Positions 20,027 to 29,363 of a DNA stretch of 32,057 nucleotides are shown in pieces (positions within the stretch are counted from its first letter, which is position 1; each line of letters starts with the position of its first letter). The notes under the pieces are model-generated. The model did not search any database. It had not been told where the DNA came from and saw only the letters and a program-made list of their open reading frames with translations. This DNA comes from Campylobacteraceae bacterium (GTDB lineage: Bacteria > Campylobacterota > Campylobacteria > Campylobacterales > Campylobacteraceae), in contig JAIRSJ010000090.1 in NCBI GenBank assembly GCA_031255525.1, positions 1-32,057 on the forward strand, in the 5' to 3' direction. A program made the translations under genes and the position numbers.

Positions 20027-20742
20027 TGAGAGTTTTTCTTCGTGTCGCTTATGATGGAAGTAAATTCGGAGGATTTCAGCAACAGCCAAATAAAAACGGT
20101 GTTATGGATAAAATCATTTCTGCCTTAAAAGAGCTTGGCATAACATCAAAACCCACTGGAAGCTCGCGTACCGACAAGGGCGTACATGCATTAAATCAAG
20201 TCGTACATGTTGATATTCCTCCCTTTTGGGAAGATTTGATAAAACTAAAAAATATATTAAACCGTCTGCTTTTTCCGTATATACATATAAGGAGCGTATC
20301 ATTCTCCAATCTGCACGCAAGATTTAGCGCTAAAAAAAGATTATACAGATATATCTGCTACGATAAAAAGTACAATCCGTTTTTTAATGATTATGCACTT
20401 TTTTTATCAAGTTTTGACCTGAAGTTAATAAATGAAGCTCTTTTGCTTTTTATCGGAAAACACGATTTTGGTTTTTTCAAAAAAACCGGCAGCGAAACAA
20501 AAGATGATATAAGGGTTATACACAAAGCAGACGCTTATATACACAAAAACTTTTTAATTTTTAGATTTTTAGCGGACGGCTTTTTGCGTTCGCAAGTAAG
20601 ACTTATGATGGCAGCAGTGTTGAGCGTTCAAAAAGGCGAGTTGACATTGTCGGAATTAAAATCTCAAATAGAGAAAAAAAGTCGCATATTCACCAAAGCC
20701 GCCCCAGCTTGCGGGTTATATCTAAGCAGAGTGTATTACTAA
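20026..20742 (+). CDS. truA: tRNA pseudouridine(38-40) synthase TruA
   Basis: ATG at 20026 overlaps the stop of the permease gene. VAYDGSKFGGFQQQPN...GSSRTDKGVHALNQVVHVDI (catalytic Asp motif). Confidence 0.93.
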   Translation: MRVFLRVAYDGSKFGGFQQQPNKNGVMDKIISALKELGITSKPTGSSRTDKGVHALNQVVHVDIPPFWEDLIKLKNILNRLLFPYIHIRSVSFSNLHARFSAKKRLYRYICYDKKYNPFFNDYALFLSSFDLKLINEALLLFIGKHDFGFFKKTGSETKDDIRVIHKADAYIHKNFLIFRFLADGFLRSQVRLMMAAVLSVQKGELTLSELKSQIEKKSRIFTKAAPACGLYLSRVYY

Positions 20743-20822
20743 AGCTGCCTGTTGCCTGATATATGGGTATTTTGGAGCTTATTGAAATTTGAAAAACTAA
20801 CGTTATCTAAAGCAATATATTG

Positions 20823-20963
20823 CTAAACACCAAACCAACCGCCGTTATTTAAAAACATTTTGTGATCTGAAAGACTATAATTTTCTGTTATCTTAATGTT
20901 TTTGTCTTGGAAATTTAAAAAAGACGGATAAAAATGAGATATGCGCTTGCTGTTGATATCTTT
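20823..20963 (-). pseudogene. Protein-like remnant of unknown gene in the truA/ABC-F gap
   Basis: Minus-strand frame reads KDINSKRISHFYPSFLNFQDKNIKITENYSLSDHKMFLNNGGWFGV*. No start or RBS. Neighbouring frames are broken by stops. Confidence 0.3.
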
Positions 20964-21282
20964 TTACTGCCAAAAAGCCCATTTTTTTTATTTCAAACTG
21001 CAAATAAATTTAGCATAATAACTTTTATCCACCTCAAAACTTTGCAAAAATCTCAAGCGTTTTATGTAGTTTGGTTTATGCACTTATATCGCTGATTGCC
21101 TGCAAGATAAAAAATAATTTGGTTTCTTTGATATAACGCAGCTACGCATGAGGGTATTGTCCGCTTTTTAAGTGAATTTTCATGTCTCTTATCGGTTTTA
21201 TCACATGTAACACTCACAAACGACAAACAAAGTATTTTGATAAATGGTGTTTAACTTATTATATGAATGTAAATTTTTTAAA

Positions 21283-21305
21283 TGAGATGCTTCAAAAACA
21301 TCTCA
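21283..21305 (-). terminator. Candidate intrinsic terminator of the ABC-F gene
   Basis: TGAGATG (21283-21289) pairs with CATCTCA (21299-21305). On the minus strand it is followed by TTTAAAAAATTT, 35 nt past the ABC-F stop. Confidence 0.5.
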
Positions 21306-21339
21306 AAAACTCACATGCAAATATTAATCCATATTAGGT

Positions 21340-22815
21340 TTATAATTCTATAATTTTTGTACAGATTTTCTCAGCGAATACTTTGTCATGCTCTACAAAT
21401 AACATTGTGGGGTGGTATTTTAATATTATATTTTCAATCTGTATCCTTGAAAGTACATCAACAAAATTCAGCGGTTCGTCCCATATATACACATGCGCTT
21501 TCTCAGATAGACTCTTTGCTATAAAAACCTTTTTCTTTTGACCATCGCTAAATTTACTCATATCCATCTCAAAATGTTCGCGCGAAAAATCCAATTTGCG
21601 CAAAATAGTTTTAAAAAGAGTCTCGTCTATTTCGGAAGTTTTCGCAAATCCTTCCATGTTTCCTTGTAGCGCCGTAGTATTTTGTGGTATATAAGATATT
21701 TTTAGACCATGCGGTATATAAAGATTACCTTTATAAGCTATGTCTTCGCCCAAAATCAATCTGATAAGAGTACTTTTACCGCAACCATTTTTACCTTTAA
21801 GCCAAACGCGCTCACCATATTCAACTATAAAGTTCAATTTATTAAAAATAGCTTTATCGTAAGTGGTTTCGAGATTCCTCGCTTCTATCAGACTTTTTTG
21901 TGTATACTCTAAAAAAGAGATTTTGAGTTCAGGCGCAAATTCGAGATTTTTAAGCAATTTGGATTTTTCATCTATAGCTTTATCGCGCCGTTTTTGAACG
22001 TTTTTTGCTCTTTGCATAAGTTTGGCGGATTTGTGTCCGATGAAACCTTTATCTGCGGCCATACCGCTGTTTCTATCTATGTTATATTTACTGCGCTCGG
22101 TTTTGTTTGAGTAAATGGCTATATCTTTTGCGGATGCTTTTAGACGTTTGATATCTCTGTCAAATTTTTCATTTTGTGACAACTCAAAATTATCTTGACG
22201 CTCTCTGTTTTGCTGCCATGATGAGAAATTGCCTCGCTGTACCTCTAAGTTCGTTTTATTGATAGACAATATATGATCTACACAACTATCTAAAAAATAG
22301 CGATCATGGGAGATTAAAATAAAACCTTTTTTGCATTTTAAATATTTTGATATATCTTGCACGGCCTCAATATCCAAATGATTAGTCGGTTCGTCCAAAA
22401 GCAAAAAATTATTTTCTTTTAAAAATAAAATCGCCATGAGTGACTTTGTTTGCTCCCCACCGCTTAGAGTTTTAAATACTCTGTTTAAAATCTTTTCGCT
22501 CAAATTTAAAAGCGAAATCTCTTTTTCCAACTGCCATTGCCTGATAGATGGAGAAATTTTTTGTGCTATTTCAAATATGGTTTTTTCACTCTCTACCTCA
22601 AAAGGAAAATAGTCAAAATCTGTCGAAGCTGATATTGTGCCTGTGTATTCATATTGTCCCATCAAAAGTTTCAAAAAAGTCGTTTTGCCGCGTCCATTTC
22701 TACCGATAAAACCCAATTTCCAATCAGTATCCAAAACCGCCGATACATTTTCAAAAACAGCTTCTTTACCGCCCTCATATGTAAAACTTAGATTTTTAAT
22801 ATTTATCGCTGACAT
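21340..22815 (-). CDS. ABC-F subfamily protein, Lsa-like (candidate ribosome-protection ATPase)
   Basis: Two ABC cassettes: Walker A GRNGRGKTT and GKNGCGKST; signatures LSGGEQTKS and FSDGQKKKV; DEPTNHLD and WDEPLNFVDVLSR; KGFIGHKSAKLMQRAKN linker as in Lsa-type proteins. ATG at 22815 with AGAGGAAAG upstream. Confidence 0.88.
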   Translation of the reverse strand: MSAINIKNLSFTYEGGKEAVFENVSAVLDTDWKLGFIGRNGRGKTTFLKLLMGQYEYTGTISASTDFDYFPFEVESEKTIFEIAQKISPSIRQWQLEKEISLLNLSEKILNRVFKTLSGGEQTKSLMAILFLKENNFLLLDEPTNHLDIEAVQDISKYLKCKKGFILISHDRYFLDSCVDHILSINKTNLEVQRGNFSSWQQNRERQDNFELSQNEKFDRDIKRLKASAKDIAIYSNKTERSKYNIDRNSGMAADKGFIGHKSAKLMQRAKNVQKRRDKAIDEKSKLLKNLEFAPELKISFLEYTQKSLIEARNLETTYDKAIFNKLNFIVEYGERVWLKGKNGCGKSTLIRLILGEDIAYKGNLYIPHGLKISYIPQNTTALQGNMEGFAKTSEIDETLFKTILRKLDFSREHFEMDMSKFSDGQKKKVFIAKSLSEKAHVYIWDEPLNFVDVLSRIQIENIILKYHPTMLFVEHDKVFAEKICTKIIEL

Positions 22816-22847
22816 ATGATACTTTCCTCTAAAATTCTTGGAAATGT

Positions 22848-22870
22848 TAAAAATCACTCGCCGATTTTTA
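22848..22870 (-). promoter_or_regulatory. Stem-loop in the 5' leader of the ABC-F gene
   Basis: TAAAAATC (22848-22855) pairs with GATTTTTA (22863-22870) around a 7-nt loop, about 30 nt upstream of the ABC-F ATG. Confidence 0.35.
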
Positions 22871-23125
22871 GCTGCTGATACTTTGCCTTTTTCGGAGATA
22901 TTTTAGCGTATCTTGTAACAAAATGACATTTTGATAGATGATTGAGAGATTTTCATCTTTTTAAAAAATAGTTTTAACAAATAAAAATACGGTAGCTACG
23001 ACAGAAAAAATGCGCAAGCAAACTGCAACACTATTTAACAAAATGTCTATCTGTAATTTTTTATACTCTCACTGCTTGCCTTAAACTTCATTCACATTAA
23101 AAGTCGGTATTCATTACTTTTTATA

Positions 23126-24346
23126 TCAAATTTTTTTGTATACAACTTTACCTTTTGCAATAGTATAAAAAACTTTTCCTTTTAAAGTTTCACCCGAATA
23201 CATAGAGTCCGATATTTTTAATACCTCTTTATATGCAGGATCAAATATAACCAAGTCAGCATCAAATCCCTCTTTAATTTCACCTTTTGTCTTTAAACCT
23301 AAAATTTTTGCAGGCGTTTTGCTTGTTAAATCTATAAATTGTTCTATGGTTATCAGTTTCGTATTAATCAAGTAAGTAAAAATAAGCGGTAAATAGTCGC
23401 AAATAGCGTGCATACCATATGCTGCTTCCTCAAAAGCTACATCTTTATAGAGAATAGAACGCGGAGAGTGCGCAGAAGTTAAAATATCTATGTTACCTTT
23501 TTTTAACTCTTCTATCAGTTCCTGGCGTTCATCTTCGTCGCGCAAAGGAGGTTTGATTTTTGCATAAGTGTTGAAATCATCACAACTTGTATCGTTTTTA
23601 AGCAAATGATGAATGGAAACTTCGGCATAAGCTTCTATTGTTTTTTTTGCCTCTTTTACAAGTTCAATAGAGCGTTTAACAGAGAGTGTTTGAAAAAGAA
23701 TAGGTATATCGTAGTATTTTGCTATCTCGCACAGCTTAGCTGCTTCGCTGGTTTCAGACACTTTTGAAATACCCGGAAGTCCGAGTTTAAACGCTACTTC
23801 GCCGTCATTCATCACGCCGTTGTCGTCTAAGTCGTCATCGTAACAATCTATCAAAAAAGGTGTTTGTCTCATTTTGGCATATTGCACACCACGCCTGATG
23901 AGATTTGAGTTTACATGTGATTTGCCCCAAATAGCAATTGCACCGTTTTGTATCAAAGTGGCAATATTGTTGAGCTTACTTGTCTCTTCATTCACCAAAG
24001 GGGCTGACAAAAGCACAGTTGTCGGCAGAGTATTGACTTTGGCGTTTAAAAGTTCCAAAAAACTCTCATTGTCAAGCCGTGGAATAAAATCCGGGATAAT
24101 AAGCGCCGTTGTAACCCCGCCTCTGGCGCAATCATTGGAGAGAGTATTCAGATTTTTTTGATTTAACGTGTCGTTTTTCAATCTTACATGCAGATCCACA
24201 AGACCGGGGAACAAATATGCGCCGTTAGCATCTATAGTCTCATCGTTTTTGTCTATAGTATCTGCTATTTTGGTTATTGTATTGCCCTCTATCAAAACAT
24301 CTTTTAACCTTTCATCATCTGATATTCTGGCATTTTTAATCAGCAT
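23126..24346 (-). CDS. Dihydroorotase-like protein with degenerate active site (PyrC2/PyrC'-type)
   Basis: Amidohydrolase fold with GLVDLHVRLKN, SIHHLLKND, KIKPPLRDEDERQ, LTSAHSPR. Conserved overall, but most metal ligands are substituted. Confidence 0.85.
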   Translation of the reverse strand: MLIKNARISDDERLKDVLIEGNTITKIADTIDKNDETIDANGAYLFPGLVDLHVRLKNDTLNQKNLNTLSNDCARGGVTTALIIPDFIPRLDNESFLELLNAKVNTLPTTVLLSAPLVNEETSKLNNIATLIQNGAIAIWGKSHVNSNLIRRGVQYAKMRQTPFLIDCYDDDLDDNGVMNDGEVAFKLGLPGISKVSETSEAAKLCEIAKYYDIPILFQTLSVKRSIELVKEAKKTIEAYAEVSIHHLLKNDTSCDDFNTYAKIKPPLRDEDERQELIEELKKGNIDILTSAHSPRSILYKDVAFEEAAYGMHAICDYLPLIFTYLINTKLITIEQFIDLTSKTPAKILGLKTKGEIKEGFDADLVIFDPAYKEVLKISDSMYSGETLKGKVFYTIAKGKVVYKKI

Positions 24347-24392
24347 GCAAACCCTTTATCATAATTTATTTAAAAACAGTAAAAAACTATTT

Positions 24393-25277
24393 TTACGCAA
24401 GCAAATCTTTCAGACTGTCAAGTGGGGATTTTCCTTCTATGATCATGCTCACCTCTCTTGCTATAGGTGTATAGATATCTCTCTCTTTCGAGATTTTGCT
24501 TATAGCCCTTGATGTTAAAACCCCTTCGGCTACCTCTCCTAATTCTTGCAAGATTTTAACAAGTTTTGTGCCTTTGGCTAAAGCCACTCCAACGCGATAA
24601 TTGCGTGAAAGCACGCTTGAAGCAGTTAAAAACAGATCTCCGGCTCCGCTAAGCCCCAAAAACGTCGCCTCTTTAGCCCCAAAATTGAGTCCAAATCTTT
24701 GCATCTCAACAAGTCCTCTTGCAATAAGACTCGCTCTTGCATTAAGTCCCAAGTCAAGTCCGTCACATACTCCACTTGCTATTGCCAAAACATTTTTGTA
24801 TGCACCGCTTATCTCGGCTCCCACAATATCCTCATCTGCATAAGCTTTAATGAAACTTGGGAAAAACGCGCAAAATTCTTTTGCCGTCTTTTGGTTTTTT
24901 GAGCTTACCACTAAAGCTGTCGGCAACGCCTTCATAACTTCTGCGGCAAAAGACGGACCGGAAAGATAGGCAAGATTGGAAGCCGGAACAAAATCTGAAA
25001 ATATCTCATTTAAAAATCTTCCGTTGCTCTCTTCTATCCCTTTGGCGGCAATTAATATTTTTTGATTGTCGTATTTAAAATTTTCTTTAAGCCACTCGCC
25101 AACAATTTGCGCAGGAAGCGCCATGACGATATATTCATTATCCAACGCTTTTTCAAGAGTTACAAAATTGGGAATATCTTTTTTTGTCCTTGAAGTAATA
25201 ATACTTTTATGATTTTGCGAAAATGCAAAGTGCAATGCTTGTCCCCATTTGCCCCCGCCAATTACGGATATGTTCAT
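24393..25277 (-). CDS. gpsA: Glycerol-3-phosphate dehydrogenase [NAD(P)+]
   Basis: ISVIGGGKWGQALHFAFSQN...AAKGIEESNGRFLNEIF...YLSGPSFAAEVMKALPTALVVSS...GLSGAGDLFLTASSVLSRNYRVG. Confidence 0.94.
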   Translation of the reverse strand: MNISVIGGGKWGQALHFAFSQNHKSIITSRTKKDIPNFVTLEKALDNEYIVMALPAQIVGEWLKENFKYDNQKILIAAKGIEESNGRFLNEIFSDFVPASNLAYLSGPSFAAEVMKALPTALVVSSKNQKTAKEFCAFFPSFIKAYADEDIVGAEISGAYKNVLAIASGVCDGLDLGLNARASLIARGLVEMQRFGLNFGAKEATFLGLSGAGDLFLTASSVLSRNYRVGVALAKGTKLVKILQELGEVAEGVLTSRAISKISKERDIYTPIAREVSMIIEGKSPLDSLKDLLA

Positions 25278-25294
25278 AAAATTTTCCTTTGTTG

Positions 25295-26725
25295 TTATTT
25301 CAAACCCAACTTCTCTTTTAAGAGCTCATTTACTTTAGAGGGGTTTGCCGCGCCTTTGCTTTCTTTCATTACCTGCCCCACAAAAAATCCGAAAAGTTTC
25401 TCCTTACCCGCTTTTATCTGCTCTACCTTGTCTTGATTTGCGTCCAAAACCGCATCTATTATCGTTATTATCGCACCCTCATCGCTTACTTGTCTTAATC
25501 CTAATTCTTCAATGACATCGTCAACATTTTCATTATTTTTCATCAAAAAGTCTAAAATTTCCTTTGCCGCTTTGCCGCTTATCGCACCCTCTTCCACTCT
25601 TTTAACCAATGTGGCTAATTTGTCGGCTTTAACGGGTGAATTTTCTATTCCGACTCCACTTTCAAGGCGCCCTAAAAGCTCAACTGTAAGCCAATTTACA
25701 CTATTTTTCGCACTTGCTCCAAATTCTATCATCTCTTCAAAATATTTAGCTAACTCTACAGAACTTGTTACAACTCCGGCATCATACGGTTTTATACCAA
25801 ACTCTTTTATGTAACGAATCTTCTTTTCATCCGGAAGTTCCGGAATTTTGACACACTCTTCCATCATTGCATCATCTATCATCACAGGCAGCAAATCAGG
25901 ATCCGGGAAGTATCGGTACTCTGCGCTATCCTCTTTGCTTCTCATACTTCTTGTCTCACCGCTTTCAATGTTAAAAAGTCTTGTTTCCTGTACAACCTCT
26001 TTATCATAAACTCCGTCTATCCATGCTTCGCTTTGACGTTCTACTTCATAATCTATAGCTTTTTGAATAAATCTGAACGAATTTAGATTTTTTATCTCAA
26101 CTCTCGGATACAACTTTGTATCACCTTTTGGTCTTATGGATACATTTGCATCGCATCTGAAACTACCCTCTTGCATATTGGCATCGCTGATATTAAGATA
26201 TCTTAGTATCGCATGAATCTTTTTTAGGTACGACACAGCTTCACCGGAGCTTCTAAGATCAGGTTCGCTTACTATCTCCAAAAGCGGAGTACCCGCGCGA
26301 TTTAAGTCAACGCCGCTAAAATTCGCCTCATGCACATTTTTGCCGGCATCTTCCTCTAAATGCGCTCTTGTCACGCCTATTTTTTTTGTCGAGCCGTCTT
26401 CCAAATCTATATAAACCTCGCCTTTTTCAACGATTGGAATCTCAAATTGACTTATCTGATAAGCTTTTGGTAAGTCCGGATAAAAATAGTTTTTTCTATT
26501 AAAAATGGAGCGTTTATTTACAGTTGCGTTAATAGCAGTTCCAAAAGCTATTGATTTTTTAACCGCCTCTTTGTTTAGTACAGGAAGTGCTCCGGGAAGT
26601 CCCAAACACACAGGACATACATTTGTATTTGCTCTCTCGCCGAAACTCGTGGGGCATGAGCAGAAAATTTTTGTTTTTGTATTTAGCTGAGTATGAATTT
26701 CAAGACCTATCACAACTTCAAACAT
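25295..26725 (-). CDS. gatB: Aspartyl/glutamyl-tRNA(Asn/Gln) amidotransferase subunit B
   Basis: [50 protein letters not shown]. Confidence 0.97.
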   Translation of the reverse strand: MFEVVIGLEIHTQLNTKTKIFCSCPTSFGERANTNVCPVCLGLPGALPVLNKEAVKKSIAFGTAINATVNKRSIFNRKNYFYPDLPKAYQISQFEIPIVEKGEVYIDLEDGSTKKIGVTRAHLEEDAGKNVHEANFSGVDLNRAGTPLLEIVSEPDLRSSGEAVSYLKKIHAILRYLNISDANMQEGSFRCDANVSIRPKGDTKLYPRVEIKNLNSFRFIQKAIDYEVERQSEAWIDGVYDKEVVQETRLFNIESGETRSMRSKEDSAEYRYFPDPDLLPVMIDDAMMEECVKIPELPDEKKIRYIKEFGIKPYDAGVVTSSVELAKYFEEMIEFGASAKNSVNWLTVELLGRLESGVGIENSPVKADKLATLVKRVEEGAISGKAAKEILDFLMKNNENVDDVIEELGLRQVSDEGAIITIIDAVLDANQDKVEQIKAGKEKLFGFFVGQVMKESKGAANPSKVNELLKEKLGLK

Positions 26726-26734
26726 ATATAACCT

Positions 26735-27286
26735 TTATATTAAAAAATAGCGGATAGACGCATATCCGATAGCCCCGGCTTTTTTACACATATCTATTTG
26801 AGAGCTTTCCAAAATACCGCCAAGCGCAATACATTTATGCGGTATTTTATCCGTTATTTCTTTTAACTTCTCTAAACCAAGAGGTTCATTTTTATCTGGG
26901 GTATAAAAAATTGGGCTTATTGTGACGATATCGGCTCCCAAAAAAAGCGCTTTATTTGCCTCTTTCAGAGAATGTGCACTTGCAAGCGTAAAAATATTTC
27001 TCTCTTTTGCCAAAGGAATATTTTCAAAATCTTTTGTTGAAAAATGAACTCCATAAGCCCCTAAAATTATTGTTTGCTGCCAAAAAGTATGTAAAATAGG
27101 CTTCGTATCCAAATCATTGCATACGGCTATAAAAGTTTCAGCCAAATCCTCATAATCTTTTGCATTTTTATCTCTTAAACAAGCATAATCTATTTTGTGT
27201 TTCTCGGCGACTTTTAAAAGTGTCTCTCTTATTGATTGTTTGGTATTTCCGTAATATTTTTGGTCAGTTATCAGATATGATATCAT
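26735..27286 (-). CDS. ThiE/TenI-like thiamine phosphate synthase family protein
   Basis: ACLRDKN, GAYGVHFSTKD, DIVTISPIFYTPDKNEPLGLEKL, CIALGGI match the ThiE/TenI TIM-barrel motifs. 183 aa. Confidence 0.75.
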   Translation of the reverse strand: MISYLITDQKYYGNTKQSIRETLLKVAEKHKIDYACLRDKNAKDYEDLAETFIAVCNDLDTKPILHTFWQQTIILGAYGVHFSTKDFENIPLAKERNIFTLASAHSLKEANKALFLGADIVTISPIFYTPDKNEPLGLEKLKEITDKIPHKCIALGGILESSQIDMCKKAGAIGYASIRYFLI

Positions 27287-27545
27287 CTGATTTTTTTTTC
27301 AAAAGTTTCTCAATCAGCTTTGTTTGGCGTTTCAACTCTTCCAATTTTTGCATTTGTATATGCGCAATTTCAACTATCAAAACCATAAAAAGTCCAAAAA
27401 GAGAACCGGCAAAAGCACCGAAAAGCCCGATAAAGAAACCTAAACGCACAAAGATAAAGAAAAATAAAATAGCGCCTAAAAACGCAAGAGCCCAAGAGGC
27501 TCCAGCTAAAAAACTAATTAGAAACTCAGTATATGATTTTCGCAA
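27264..27545 (-). CDS. Small integral membrane protein, unknown function
   Basis: 93 aa with hydrophobic helices and a charged C-terminus. Lies directly downstream of atpB. Confidence 0.65.
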   Translation of the reverse strand: MRKSYTEFLISFLAGASWALAFLGAILFFFIFVRLGFFIGLFGAFAGSLFGLFMVLIVEIAHIQMQKLEELKRQTKLIEKLLKKKSDDIISDN

Positions 27546-27557
27546 GTTCCGTACTTT

Positions 27558-28235
27558 TTAATGTTCTTCACTGATTTGTACAGCGCCTGCTAAATACACA
27601 TAAGTCAATATCATAAATATAAAAGCTTGCAATGCGCCGAAAAATACCAATATAAAGAAAGGTAAAACAGGTAAAACCCATGGTGCTAAAAATAGTATAA
27701 CCATCAAAAATAAGTCGTCTCCTTTGACGTTTCCAAAAAGCCTGAAAGACAAAGAGACAATCCTCGATATATGAGAAATGACCTCTATCGGAAACATTAG
27801 AGGAGATAAAAAGATATTAGGTCCTAAAAAGTGCTTAAAATACTTTACAAAGCCGTTCTTTTTAATACCTTCAAAATTGTAGTACAAAAATACCATTAAA
27901 GCCAGCGGCAAGGTGATATTGATATTGCTTGTCGGCGCCTCAAAACCGGGAATCACTCCTATCATATTTGATACAAAAACAAAAAGAGCGATTGTAGCGG
28001 CTAACGGCAAATATTTTCTTGCAACCTCTTCGCCCGCAATTTCCGAAGCTACGCTGATAATACCCTCCAAAAATGACTCCATGACATTTTGAACACCGTT
28101 TGGTACAAGCTGCATGGATGAAGTGGCAACTTTTGCGATGACAAGAAGAATAACTGCAACGATAAGTATTTGAGATAAAACAAGCCAAGTGTGATTATCT
28201 GAGATAAGACCTGTGAAGAGAAAAAGTTCAGACAT
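27558..28235 (-). CDS. atpB: F0F1 ATP synthase subunit a
   Basis: ESFLEGIISVASEIAGEEVARKYLPLAATIALFVFVSNMIGVIPGFEAPTSNINITLPLALMVF...SLSFRLFGNVKGDDLFL. Confidence 0.95.
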   Translation of the reverse strand: MSELFLFTGLISDNHTWLVLSQILIVAVILLVIAKVATSSMQLVPNGVQNVMESFLEGIISVASEIAGEEVARKYLPLAATIALFVFVSNMIGVIPGFEAPTSNINITLPLALMVFLYYNFEGIKKNGFVKYFKHFLGPNIFLSPLMFPIEVISHISRIVSLSFRLFGNVKGDDLFLMVILFLAPWVLPVLPFFILVFFGALQAFIFMILTYVYLAGAVQISEEH

Positions 28236-28501
28236 TTAAAGCCCTATTTTTAAAAATTTATGGATGATTATAGCAATCAAAGAATTAAGATTTTATGAAT
28301 TTTGCCATTATATTGGTGATTTTTAAAAGTTTGTTTTTAATATTTGTTTTACGTATAAAAAGACTTTCTATCGCACCGTAAGAGAAAAAATTTCACAAAA
28401 CTTGAAAATATCCTGTATCGGTTTTTATTATCGTTTTTTCTTAAATATATATCATAACGATCGCTTTTAGGGAGTTATCAAACGGATTAAATTATAAAAA
28501 A

Positions 28502-29257
28502 CTACAATACGATACTGTCTATCTTTTTTGACTGTCCGAGGCGATATATCGCAAAATCGTATTTTACGGGATCATTAGCGTCAAATTTGCGAAGCGTTTG
28601 GGTCAATTCTAAAACAGCTTTAAAGTCATAAGTTTTTCGATTTAAAAGTCCGAGTTTTCTTGAGACATTAAATGTATGTACATCAAGCGGCATCAGCAAA
28701 TCGGCTTTATTTACCCGCTTCCAAAGTCCCATATCAAGCTCGTCGTCTCTTACCATCCAACGCAAAAACATATTCCATCTCTTATATGGCGAGGACGGAT
28801 TTGACGATGGTATTTTACCAAACAAAAATTCGTATCCTGCGGTTCTATAAGGGCTTAAGTCGTACAATTTTTCCAGTACTTTTTTGATTCCGGCTATTAC
28901 GCTATTCTCTTTTTTATACCCTTCAAAAAAAATGTCTTCCAAATTTGCCTCTTTTTTAAATTTGGCAAAAGTTTTGAAAATCTCCACCACATCCTCGTTC
29001 GTTTGAAATCTATAATATCGTCCCTTTAGTTTTCTTTCTATCGTTTTTTCGTCATCATTCAAAGCTGAAAAATCAAGCGAAAGCAAAAATTTTTCAATGA
29101 GTTTTGCATTGCCATAAGCAAATAACGCACAAATTAATGCGACAACATCATTACGATGCGTCTTTGCAACCCTCAAAGGATCCTCGCTCTCCATAAGTCC
29201 GGCATGATGATTTTTTTGTTTGACTTCAATATCAAGCAAGCTTTTTATATTATCCAT
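28502..29257 (-). CDS. TIGR02757 (DUF2400) family protein
   Basis: NHHAGLMESEDPLRVAKTHRNDVVALICALFAYGNAKLIEKFL...RWNMFLRWMVRDDELDMGLWKRVNKADLLMPLDVHTFNVSRKLGLLNRKTYDFKAVLELT. Confidence 0.85.
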   Translation of the reverse strand: MDNIKSLLDIEVKQKNHHAGLMESEDPLRVAKTHRNDVVALICALFAYGNAKLIEKFLLSLDFSALNDDEKTIERKLKGRYYRFQTNEDVVEIFKTFAKFKKEANLEDIFFEGYKKENSVIAGIKKVLEKLYDLSPYRTAGYEFLFGKIPSSNPSSPYKRWNMFLRWMVRDDELDMGLWKRVNKADLLMPLDVHTFNVSRKLGLLNRKTYDFKAVLELTQTLRKFDANDPVKYDFAIYRLGQSKKIDSIVL

Positions 29258-29363
29258 ATATCCCCCTAAAAAAATTTTATTATAGCCAAATTTTTAAGTT
29301 CTGTTTCAAGATCATATCGTTAAAATTATTTTTTAATTTATTATTAATAAAAAGGTTACTTAT

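Noticed and set aside
20811-20824. Perfect 14-bp palindrome AGCAATATATTGCT
   Set aside because: AT-rich palindromes of this length are expected by chance in this composition, and there is no adjacent gene start to suggest an operator.
22961-23065. Minus-strand hydrophobic peptide YKKLQIDILLNSVAVCLRIFSVVATVFLFVKTIF* upstream of the ABC-F gene
   Set aside because: Looks TM-like but has no ATG/GTG start in frame and no RBS. Could be a remnant, but the support is too weak to call.
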